From the NCBI RefSeq assembly GCF_049445855.1, contig NZ_JBMSDV010000001.1, forward strand, positions 186,001 to 250,000: DNA of 64,000 nt, in the 5' to 3' direction. The position numbers were made by a program, and so were the translations under genes. Positions within the stretch are counted from its first letter, which is position 1. Each line of letters begins with the position of its first letter. Positions 47,057-55,600 of this stretch are shown piece by piece. The DNA is from JAGOCV01 sp049445855. GTDB taxonomy: Bacteria; Pseudomonadota; Gammaproteobacteria; Burkholderiales; Burkholderiaceae_C. The notes beneath the pieces were generated by a model. It saw only the letters and a program-made list of their open reading frames with translations. It had not been told where the DNA came from and made no database searches.

Positions 47057-47190
47057 GTGCGCAACTGGCGATAGGTGCCCGCTCCCGCGAGCGAGGCGCT
47101 GACGTGGAAAAGCACGGGGCTTGCCCCCGTCAACCACTGGGAAGCGCACCGCCTGCCGCCGGCAGGTGTTCAGCCGTTCGCCTGGGCAGC
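47057..47190 (+). ncRNA. ZTP riboswitch (pfl motif) upstream of glyA
   Basis: The core elements of the pfl/ZTP motif are readable in order: GCAACTGGCGATAGG, a variable hairpin, GACGTGGA ... CCACTGGGAAGCGCACCGCC, and the 3' pseudoknot CCGTTCGCCTGGGCA. This family senses ZTP/AICAR, a signal of low 10-formyl-tetrahydrofolate, and turns on one-carbon genes such as glyA. The start and end given are approximate. A short CCTTG-TTTTG-CAAGG hairpin (47190-47204) just downstream may belong to the expression platform; there is no clear poly-T, so translational control is equally possible. Confidence 0.85.
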
Positions 47191-47228
47191 CCTTGTTTTG
47201 CAAGGCCAACGTTTCAGGACTGCCATCC

Positions 47229-48473
47229 ATGTACAACCGCAACATCCTCGTCGAACAGACCGACCCCGAGATCTGGGCTGCCATCCAGGCCGAGAACGCC
47301 CGCCAGGAACACCATATCGAGCTGATCGCCAGCGAAAACTACGCCTCGCCCGCCGTCATGGCCGCGCAGGGCACACAGCTCACCAACAAGTACGCCGAGG
47401 GCTACCCGGGCAAGCGCTATTACGGCGGCTGCGAATACGTCGACATCGCCGAGCAGCTGGCGATCGACCGCATCAAGCAGATCTTCGGCGCAGACGCCGC
47501 CAATGTGCAGGCGCACTGCGGCGCCTCAGCCAATGAAGCCGTGTTCCTCGCCTTCCTCAAGCCAGGCGACACCATCATGGGTATGAGCCTGGCCGAGGGC
47601 GGCCACCTCACGCACGGCATGCCGCTGAACATGTCGGGCAAGTGGTTCAACGTCGTGTCCTACGGCCTCAACGAGAAGGAAGAGATCGATTACGACGCCA
47701 TGGAGCGCAAGGCGCATGAGTCGAAGCCCAAGCTGATCGTGGCCGGCGCATCTGCCTATTCGCTGCGCATCGACTTTGCCCGCTTCGCCAAGGTGGCCAA
47801 GGACGTCGGGGCGATCTTCATGGTGGACATGGCCCACTACGCCGGCCTGATCGCCGCAGGTGTTTACCCCAACCCGGTGCCGCACGCCGACGTCGTGACC
47901 TCCACCACGCACAAGAGCCTGCGCGGCCCGCGCGGCGGCTTCATCCTGATGAAGGCCGAGCATGAGAAGGCCATCAACAGCGCCATCTTCCCTGGTCTGC
48001 AGGGCGGCCCGTTGATGCATGTGATCGCGGCCAAGGCCGTGGCTTTCAAGGAAGCGCTGAGCCCCGAGTTCAAGGCATACCAGCAGCAGGTTGTGAAGAA
48101 CGCGCAGATCGTCGCCGAGACGCTGACGCAGCGCGGCCTGCGCATCGTCTCCGGCCGCACCGAAAGCCATGTCATGCTGGTCGACCTGCGTGCCAAAGGC
48201 ATCACCGGCAAGGAAGCCGAGGCCGTGCTGGGCGCCGCCCACATGACCATCAACAAGAACGCGATCCCCAACGACCCGGAAAAGCCGATGGTGACCAGCG
48301 GCGTGCGCATCGGCACCCCCGCCCTGACCACACGCGGCTTCAAGGACGAGGAAGCCCGCGCCACGGCCAATCTGGTGGCCGACGTGCTGGACAATCCGCG
48401 CGATCCGGCGAACATCGAGGCGGTTCGCGCCAAGGTGAATGCGCTGACCGCGCGCTTCCCTGTGTACAAATAA
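47229..48473 (+). CDS. glyA: Serine hydroxymethyltransferase
   Basis: PLP enzyme that interconverts serine and glycine and supplies 5,10-methylene-tetrahydrofolate. The start [16 protein letters not shown] gives 414 residues, the usual length; the upstream part of the frame lies inside the riboswitch. Motifs include [53 protein letters not shown] and the PLP lysine in [15 protein letters not shown]. It is controlled by the ZTP riboswitch just upstream and is followed by nrdR. Confidence 0.97.
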   Translation: MYNRNILVEQTDPEIWAAIQAENARQEHHIELIASENYASPAVMAAQGTQLTNKYAEGYPGKRYYGGCEYVDIAEQLAIDRIKQIFGADAANVQAHCGASANEAVFLAFLKPGDTIMGMSLAEGGHLTHGMPLNMSGKWFNVVSYGLNEKEEIDYDAMERKAHESKPKLIVAGASAYSLRIDFARFAKVAKDVGAIFMVDMAHYAGLIAAGVYPNPVPHADVVTSTTHKSLRGPRGGFILMKAEHEKAINSAIFPGLQGGPLMHVIAAKAVAFKEALSPEFKAYQQQVVKNAQIVAETLTQRGLRIVSGRTESHVMLVDLRAKGITGKEAEAVLGAAHMTINKNAIPNDPEKPMVTSGVRIGTPALTTRGFKDEEARATANLVADVLDNPRDPANIEAVRAKVNALTARFPVYK

Positions 48474-48508
48474 TGAGCCCCTACGCTCAGCAGTTCGTGT
48501 CGTCGCTG

Positions 48509-48555
48509 CCCCCCGAGGGGGCCGAGCCCGCCTTGGGGCGGCCCGGTGGCGGGCT
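48509..48555. repeat. GC-rich palindromic intergenic element
   Basis: CCCCC-GAG-GGGG followed by AGCCCGCC (48525-48532) pairing with GGCGGGCT (48548-48555) around TTGGGGCGGCCCGGT. Very similar short GC-rich palindromes are scattered between genes in Comamonadaceae genomes, to my knowledge. It could act as a transcription terminator for glyA or a REP-like element. Only one copy is visible here. Confidence 0.45.
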
Positions 48556-48561
48556 GTAACC

Positions 48562-49011
48562 ATGCGCTGCCCCTTCTGCGGCCACGCCGAGACCCAGGTG
48601 GTCGAGACGCGCGTGTCCGAAGAAGGGGATTTCATCCGCCGGCGCCGCCAGTGCGCCGACTGCGAGAAGCGCTTCACCACGTATGAAAGGCCGGACGTCA
48701 ACTACCCGGCCATCGTCAAGAAAGACGGCCGGCGCATCGACTACGAACGCGCCAAGCTGCTGGCCTCCATGAACCTGGCGCTGCGCAAGCGCCCCGTCAG
48801 CACCGACCAGATCGACAGCGCCATCGAGCGCATCGAGGAAAAACTCCTCAGCCTGGGCCTGCGCGAAGTGCCCTCCACCCGCATCGGCGAACTCGTCATG
48901 CGCGAACTCAAGAAGCTCGACAAGGTCGCCTACGTGCGGTTTGCCAGCGTTTACCGCAGCTTCGAAGACATCGACGAGTTCCGGGCGCTGGTGGATGAAG
49001 TGCGGCGTTGA
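48562..49011 (+). CDS. nrdR: Transcriptional repressor NrdR
   Basis: Repressor of ribonucleotide reductase genes. The 149 residues start [24 protein letters not shown] with a zinc ribbon of four cysteines (C3, C6, C31, C34) and [18 protein letters not shown], then an ATP-cone domain (about 49-139: [48 protein letters not shown]). It binds NrdR boxes upstream of nrd genes when dATP is bound. The glyA-nrdR order is widely conserved. Confidence 0.96.
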   Translation: MRCPFCGHAETQVVETRVSEEGDFIRRRRQCADCEKRFTTYERPDVNYPAIVKKDGRRIDYERAKLLASMNLALRKRPVSTDQIDSAIERIEEKLLSLGLREVPSTRIGELVMRELKKLDKVAYVRFASVYRSFEDIDEFRALVDEVRR

Positions 49012-49217
49012 CGCCTTTTTCCGCAAGCTGGGCGACTTACGCAGCTACAGAGTCCACGCCACCTGTCCTCTGCCGGGAGCGCCAACTATTTCACACCGGC
49101 TCCCAATAATTGTAACGACGAATTGCCACTTGTCGGGAAAGAGTTCCCGCCCATCGGCACGCGGGAAGATACAGTTGTGACCATCTATATCCTTCCCCAA
49201 CCGCTAAGAGGCCCGAC

Positions 49218-49658
49218 ATGCAACGCAAGAATGGATTTACCCTGATTGAAATGATGATCGTTGTCTCGATCGTCTCGATCCTGGCCGCCATTGCCATTCC
49301 CGCTTATTCCGATTACATCCGTCGAAGCAAGATTTCCGAAGCGGTCGCGGAACTGAGCTCGATGAAGCTCAAAATGGAGCAGTATTTTCAGGACAAGCGC
49401 ACCTACACCGATTCGTGCACCGCCAATACCGTCGCCCCCCTGCCAGCAGCGACCAAGGAATTCACCTTCGCGTGCCCGACCCGGACTGACACCACCTATG
49501 TAGTGACGGCGACAGGCAATCCGGGCACCATCATGGCCGGCTTCACCTACACCATCAACCAAGCCGGCGTGAAGCAGACACTGGCGCTGCCCACTGGCTG
49601 GCCCGGGGCAGGCAATACGACCACCTGCTGGATCACGAAGAAGGGGGATCTGTGCTGA
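49218..49658 (+). CDS. pilE: Type IV pilin, PilE-like
   Basis: Type IV pilin of 146 residues. The class III leader MQRKNG is cut before F7 (GFTLIEMMIVVSIVSILAAIAIP), with Glu at mature position 5 and the long hydrophobic helix typical of pilins. The globular part has Cys pairs (SCTANT...FACPTR; TTCWITKKGDLC) expected to form disulfides, one in the C-terminal D-region. It leads the operon of minor pilins. Whether it is the major subunit or a PilE-like minor pilin cannot be decided. An inverted repeat CGGGAA/TTCCCG (49134-49149) lies upstream. Confidence 0.85.
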   Translation: MQRKNGFTLIEMMIVVSIVSILAAIAIPAYSDYIRRSKISEAVAELSSMKLKMEQYFQDKRTYTDSCTANTVAPLPAATKEFTFACPTRTDTTYVVTATGNPGTIMAGFTYTINQAGVKQTLALPTGWPGAGNTTTCWITKKGDLC

Positions 49659-50308
49659 CCGGGCGCCGCGTTCACGGCTTCACGCTGATCGAACTGGTGG
49701 TCGCGATGGCGATCCTGGCCGCTCTGGTGGCACTCGGCGCTCCGACACTGCGGGAGTTCAGCGCCAATAGCAAAATCAGGGCGGCTGCCGAGAGCATGGT
49801 CGCCACACTGCAACAAGCCCGCAGTGAAGCGCTCACCCGCAATGTACCGGAGGCCGCGCCAATCGAATTCGTGCTGACCAATCAGGATCCGCTGGAAAGC
49901 AACGTCGACGCAGTCGTTCCGACCGTCGGCGGCAGGAACTGGGTCGTGCGCGTCAAGGACATGTCGCCCAGCCCACCTGCGACGTACCTGTTCATCAGCG
50001 GCCAATCCGGCAGCGACGGGTCCGCCTCGCAGCCTGTCACGCTGACCGCGACATCGACCAGCGGCAGCGTCAAGGGCCTCTATTTCAACAGCCTTGGACA
50101 ACTCAGTGTGAATGCTCCTGCGGGAGCGACAGGTGCACTCAATGAGCCTGCTTCGTTCCTGTTCAGCAATCCGCAGGGCGGCAACTGCCAGAGCGCGACG
50201 ACGGACCCCGGCAGCATGCGCTGCCTGCAAGTACGCGTGTCCGTCAGCGGCCAGGTTCGCCTGTGCGACCCGATGGTGACAGCAGTGGGCGACTCCCGCA
50301 CCTGCTAA
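49652..50308 (+). CDS. Minor pseudopilin, FimT/GspH family
   Basis: A GTG start overlapping the pilE stop, with an AAGGGGG site, gives 218 residues. The prepilin leader RRVHG is followed by FTLIELVVAMAILAALVALGAP with Glu5. The globular domain fits the FimT/GspH family, with AAAESMVATLQQARSEALTRN after the helix. Cysteines near the end (GGNCQS, MRCLQV, RLCDPM, SRTC) may form disulfides. FimT-type minor pilins join the priming complex of type IV pili or bind DNA; the precise role is not fixed here. Confidence 0.85.
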   Translation: MLTGRRVHGFTLIELVVAMAILAALVALGAPTLREFSANSKIRAAAESMVATLQQARSEALTRNVPEAAPIEFVLTNQDPLESNVDAVVPTVGGRNWVVRVKDMSPSPPATYLFISGQSGSDGSASQPVTLTATSTSGSVKGLYFNSLGQLSVNAPAGATGALNEPASFLFSNPQGGNCQSATTDPGSMRCLQVRVSVSGQVRLCDPMVTAVGDSRTC

Positions 50309-50319
50309 GGAAGACCCGC

Positions 50320-50850
50320 ATGACCACCCATCGATCCGCAGGTTCTCAACAAGGCAGCTTTGTCATTGAAGCGCTGGTGTCCCTTCTGATTTTTTCCCTT
50401 GGCATCCTTGCGATGATGACCGCCAGCCGCGTTGCGATCTCGGCGCAGACAGATGCCAACATCCGCACTGATGCCGCACAGTTGGCAAATGAGGCTGCGC
50501 AGATCATCTGGCTGAACGTGGACCGCACCAAAGAAAGCGACAAGCCGGAATTTGGCGCCTCGCTGAATACGTTTGCATATCAACCGGACGGGGCAGACTG
50601 CGTCTTCTCTGGCAGTACCACTGCGGCAACCTCCATCCCGGCCATCGGTGCCTGGCTCGCAAAAGTGAAATCGACGGCAGGCCTGCCGGGTTCGCTTGAA
50701 ACCGGCCAGCAAATCAAAGTGGAACTCGATCCGGTTGACATTGACGATGGGAAGCCGGCAGGCCGAAACAAGGTGACGATCACGTTGTGCTGGCAAGGTC
50801 CCAACGATCTGGCCAAGCGGCAGCACATCCTCGTCACGCAGGTGAACTGA
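50320..50850 (+). CDS. pilV: Minor pilin PilV
   Basis: Minor type IV pilin of 176 residues starting MTTHRSAGSQQGSFVIEALV, with an AAGGAAG site. The leader ends at GSFVIE, so mature residue 1 is Ser rather than the usual Phe or Met, while Glu5 is kept; this GSF-IEALVSLLIFSLGILA form is typical of PilV. The globular domain contains NIRTDAAQLANEAAQIIWLN and one Cys pair. PilV, PilW, PilX and PilY1 form the tip/priming complex. It starts 11 bases after the fimT-like stop. Confidence 0.9.
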   Translation: MTTHRSAGSQQGSFVIEALVSLLIFSLGILAMMTASRVAISAQTDANIRTDAAQLANEAAQIIWLNVDRTKESDKPEFGASLNTFAYQPDGADCVFSGSTTAATSIPAIGAWLAKVKSTAGLPGSLETGQQIKVELDPVDIDDGKPAGRNKVTITLCWQGPNDLAKRQHILVTQVN

Positions 50851-50853
50851 ACG

Positions 50854-51969
50854 ATGAACAACCTTCGCAATACCCGCCGCCCCCCGGCCAGTGCAGGCTT
50901 CTCGCTGATGGAGGTCATCGTCGGGATTGCCATCGGCATGGTGGCCATCATCGTCATCATGCAGACCTTGTCGGTCTGGGACGCGCAAAAACGCACCACG
51001 ACGTCCGGTGCCGACGCGCAGTTGAACGGCAGCATCGGCATGTACGCGATGGACCGGGACCTCAAGCTGGGAGGAATGGGTTTTGGCACCGCGAACGCAG
51101 CAGTTCTGGGCTGCAGCGTCAAGGCCAGAAGCGCAGCGCGCGGCGGTGATTTCCTTTTCGATCTTATGCCCGTGCTCATCACGCCCGACACGGTCACCGG
51201 CCGCGACGAGATCGCGGTGACGTACGGAAACTCCAAGCTGCTGACTGCCGACATCGCGTTCACGGCGGCGACGACCACTTCCAAGGTCGCCACACGGCAA
51301 GCCGGCTTCCTGGTCGGCGACAAGGTGATCGCCACCCGTGAATCGGGCACCATGACCTGCGACATGGTCGAGATATCCGATGCCAGCAATGTCGATGGCA
51401 AGACCCTCGTCCATGCTGGCGGTGACTGGAACCGCACGTCCGGCTCCGACCCCACGCTCGCCACGGGCTTGCTGTTCAATATGGGCGACGCCCCCAGGCG
51501 ACACGTCTGGCGAATCCAGTCGGACAATCTGGTGTGGTACGACGACTTCCTCACCGACCCTGCCACTCTTCCGGGCGCCGCTACACCGGTCGCTGAAGGC
51601 ATCGTAGGCCTCAAGGCCGTTTATGGAATTGCCTCCGCCGGAACGACCATCGACAACTGGACCACAACTGCCCCCACCGACTGGACGACAGTACGGGCCA
51701 TCCGCGTCGGCATGCTCGCGCGCAGCCGGCAGTACGAAGCCGTGCTCAAGGGCGACAAGACCTGCTGCGTGGACGTCACGCCCGATGTACCGACCTGGTT
51801 TGGCTCCACGCTGACCACGCCGGTGCCCTTTGTCATGACCAATCTGGATGGCTCGGACGGTACCAGTGAACCCGCCAACCCTGCCAACAACTGGAAGCGT
51901 TACCGCTATCGGGTGTACGAAACACTCGTCCCGCTGCGCAACGTGATTTGGGGAGTTTCGTCGTCGTGA
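50854..51969 (+). CDS. pilW: Minor pilin PilW
   Basis: Minor type IV pilin of 371 residues. The leader MNNLRNTRRPPASAG is followed by FSLMEVIVGIAIGMVAIIVIMQTL with Glu5. The long globular domain (with RDLKLGGMGFGTANAAVLGC and a C-terminal RYRVYETLVPLRNVIWG) is typical of PilW, which is larger than the other minor pilins. It starts 3 bases after pilV; its stop overlaps the GTG of pilX. It is part of the pilus-tip complex with PilV, PilX and PilY1. Confidence 0.9.
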   Translation: MNNLRNTRRPPASAGFSLMEVIVGIAIGMVAIIVIMQTLSVWDAQKRTTTSGADAQLNGSIGMYAMDRDLKLGGMGFGTANAAVLGCSVKARSAARGGDFLFDLMPVLITPDTVTGRDEIAVTYGNSKLLTADIAFTAATTTSKVATRQAGFLVGDKVIATRESGTMTCDMVEISDASNVDGKTLVHAGGDWNRTSGSDPTLATGLLFNMGDAPRRHVWRIQSDNLVWYDDFLTDPATLPGAATPVAEGIVGLKAVYGIASAGTTIDNWTTTAPTDWTTVRAIRVGMLARSRQYEAVLKGDKTCCVDVTPDVPTWFGSTLTTPVPFVMTNLDGSDGTSEPANPANNWKRYRYRVYETLVPLRNVIWGVSSS

Positions 51970-52586
51970 GCATGAAACTGCGCCACCGCACAATGCCAGC
52001 CCGCGTCGGGTTCGCACGGGAGCAAAAAGGCATGGTCCTTGTGCTTTCCGTCATAGTCCTGATCGCGATGACTCTGGCTGCCTACGCCATGATGCGCGCT
52101 GTAGGCAGCAGCCTCAGCGTTGCAGGCAACCTTTCGTTCCGCCAGAACGCAACACTTGCCGGGGACACAGGCATCGAGGAGGCCATCAAATGGGTGGTCA
52201 ACAACGACAACGTTCCCAAGCGCCTCGTGCGTGACGCCACCGTCCCTTACTACTATCCCACGTGGTTCGCGCCCGACGGCACGAGCACGTTTGATCCCTT
52301 CACATTCACCTGGGACAACGACACGAGTTCCGCAGAAATCAAGCAGCAGGGCGGCAACACCATCCGCTATGTGATCCACCGCATGTGCAAGGCTGCGGGC
52401 GACCTGTCCAGCAGCCCGACCCAGCAGTGCGTGCTGGTGCCCAAGAAGTATGTGGTGGAAGCACAAGGCTGCAAGCCGGACGAAGACCCGGCGTGCGGCA
52501 CAGGCAATCTCGTCTATTTCCGCGTTACCGCGCGCGTGCAAGGCCCGCGCAACACCGTCAGCTACGTCCAGGTGCTCATGTTCTGA
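51966..52586 (+). CDS. pilX: Minor pilin PilX
   Basis: The GTG start overlaps the pilW stop (206 residues); the ATG two codons later is an alternative. The N-terminal leader REQKG precedes MVLVLSVIVLIAMTLAAYAMMR, the PilX_N helix, which lacks the usual Glu5 as in PilX/GspK-type proteins. The globular part includes a Cys-containing region (HRMCKAAGDLSSSPTQQCVLVP, EAQGCKPDEDPACGTGN). PilX caps the minor pilin complex and contacts PilY1, encoded directly downstream. Confidence 0.88.
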   Translation: MSMKLRHRTMPARVGFAREQKGMVLVLSVIVLIAMTLAAYAMMRAVGSSLSVAGNLSFRQNATLAGDTGIEEAIKWVVNNDNVPKRLVRDATVPYYYPTWFAPDGTSTFDPFTFTWDNDTSSAEIKQQGGNTIRYVIHRMCKAAGDLSSSPTQQCVLVPKKYVVEAQGCKPDEDPACGTGNLVYFRVTARVQGPRNTVSYVQVLMF

Positions 52587-52602
52587 GCGCGCAGGGGGAA
52601 AA

Positions 52603-55600
52603 ATGAAAACGAAACACGCTTCCACAACCCAGGGCCGCTCGCGCGCCCTGCGCAATGCCGCCCGGCTGGGGCTTGCGTCAGGTGCCTTGCTTCTCGCCTC
52701 TGTGGCAGGCTATGGCGCATCGACGGCCGATTCGACGGTGATCGGCACGGCGAACATCGCCAACGTGCCTGTCAGCAATGCGCGCACGTCGGTCATCAAG
52801 CCAAACATCATGCTGCTGGTGGACTCGTCGAAATCGATGTCCTGGACGCACATGCCGGACTCGATGGAAGTCGTGGGCCAGTTCGAGATGCCCATTGGCT
52901 ATCGCTCCGCCGTCTGCAACGGGTTGTATTTCGATCCGGCCAAGAACTATCAGGTTCCCAAGTACGCCAATGGCAGCTCGCGCCCCACGCCCACGTGGCC
53001 CAATGCTGTCTACAACTACTACCTGCCTTCGGAGGCACCGGTCCCCAGCGCATCAATGCCCACGCCGGCCACGACGGTCGACCTGAACGTCAACTTCCAG
53101 GCCTACGACAACAAGACCCGCTATTTCAATTCATCTGCGGCGATCCCATCGGCCGGCTATAGCGATACGCGTCAGCAGGCCTACTACTACGTCTTTACTG
53201 GCACCACGGCGGTCCCCACGCCGACGGCTGACGGCTGCCGCCAACTCGAGTCCGTATCGGGCGTTTCGCCCAATACGGAGGTAAGCATTCCCGCCACGGG
53301 CGGCGGCACGTGGGAGCGCAAACTGGTCGCAAACCAGGGCGCAACCATCCAGCAAAAATTCGTCATCTGGTATCAGTACTACCGCACGCGTATGCTGCTC
53401 ATCAAGAGCGGCGTGGGTTTGGCTTTCAACGGTTTGACCGATAGCTTCCGGGTCGGCCTTGTCACCATGGCGCCCACCGACACAGTCGGCGGGCCCGTGG
53501 TCAACTCCAAGTATCTCGCCATCAACGATTTCGCGGGCGACGGCAACAGTGGCCAGAAGTACGACTGGTACCAGAAGCTTGAAGGCCTGGTACCCGACGC
53601 CACGTCTTCACCCGCCCGCGAGGGCCTGGCCCGCGTAGGCCTGCACTATGCGGACCGGACCAAGCTGCTGGGCAACACGGCCAGCGGCCGCTCCACTGCG
53701 TCCATCGTGGCCGGCATGTCGGACCCTTACCAAGGTTCGTGCCAGCCCAACTTCACCATCATGACGACGGATGGCTACTGGAACAGTTCTGCCAATTCCG
53801 AAGCCTGGGGCCCTATCGGCATGAACGGGGCCAACGTCGGCCAGCAGGACGGTGACCTGTCCAACCCGAACTCGCCCCGTCCGATGTGGGACGGCCGTTC
53901 GTCTGGCCGCAAGACAACCATCGATGCCCAGAACGCCTACAGCTACACCGCATGCCCGGGGGTATGGGTCACCAGGAGCACGGCCCAGATCTTCCAGAGT
54001 ACGTCGCGCACCACGCAATCGTTCCAGCAGATGCTGGCCTCGACGCACCAGGTCCTGCAGAGGACCGACCAGACCAGTGAATCGACCAGCCGCACGACGC
54101 GCAGCGAGGCGCAGGTGCAGGCCGCCACGTCGCAACTGAACATAGCCACCTTCCAGCGGCTGCGCAGCACGTCCCAGACGATGCGTAGTTCGCAGCAGTG
54201 GTTGCAGACGACGTCGCAAGTGCGCCAGAGCACCGCGCAGATTTTCGACACCACCACGCGCATCACGGCAAGCACCTCGCAACAGACGGAAAGCACATCG
54301 CAAACCAGCCGGAGCACGCTGCAGAATCGCCAGAGCACCTCGCAGATCCTGCGCACGCGCACCTGGATCACCGCCGGCACCGCCACGCTGCAAAGGTCCA
54401 CCTCTCAGCGCACGCAAAGCACGTCGCAACGCAACCAGAGCACGTCGCAACTGCAGCGCAACACCTCCCAACTCACGCGGAGTACGACGCAAGCCAACGT
54501 CTCCACCGCGCAGATCCGTACGAGCACGTCCCAACTGCAGCGCAGCACGTCACAACTTCAGATGAGCACGGTGCAGAACCGGGCGACGACCGCGCAGATC
54601 CGTGCGAGCACGTCCCAGCTCACGCGAAGCACGTCGCAATTGACCAGGAGCACGTCGCAACTCACGCGAAGCACTGCCCAGATCAATGTGAGCACGCTGC
54701 AACGCACGCTCAGCACCTCGCAGCTGCAGAAAACCACATCGCAGCTGCTGCGCTCGACATCCCAGCTCAATAGCTACACGGAACAACTGCAGCGCAGCAC
54801 CTCGCGCTGGACGCGCTCGACGCGCCAGGACTTCCGGCAGACGGCGGAGTCGTACACCGCAGTCCCGATTGATTCCTGCGTTACAGGCCCAGGCGTCGCG
54901 TGCCCCAAAGCCATCACCGGCCCGACTGCTGTAGTCAGCTGCTCGCCGCAGACGCCCAATTCCGGCAACGAGTATCTGCAGATCACCTGCACGGAAACGA
55001 CCACCGGCCCGACCGGCGTCGCATCCTGCACGCCCGCTGGTGCCAGCAGCAGCAATGACTACACCAGCACCACTTGCTATACGCCGCCGCCGGTCTACAC
55101 GCCTGTAGCGAGCTGTACCCCTGTGGCTGCGGGCTCCGGCAACAACTGGACGGCCACCAAGTGCACAACCCTCACCAGCGGCCCGACTGCTGTTGCCTCG
55201 TGTACTGCCAGCGGCGCCAACGCCGGCAACAGCTACACAGCCACCACATGCGCCAGCAGCACACCCGTGGTAACCGGCGTGGAGACGTGCACGCCCTCCG
55301 GTCCGACCAGCGCCAACGATTACACGACGACCACCTGTGCCACGGTAACCACGGGCCCCACCGCGGTCGGCTCCTGCACCCCGGCGACCGCGGGCACCGG
55401 CAACCAGTGGAAGACCACGACCTGCGCCGACGTGACCACGGGCCCGACCCCTGCGGCGTCCTGCTCGCCGGCGACTGCTGGCGTCGGCAACAGCTACACA
55501 GCCACCACCTGCAACACCGTCACGAGCGGCCCCACCGGCGTGGCTTCCTGCACGGCCTCAGGCGCCAATAGCGGCAACAACTACACCACCACGACCTGCA

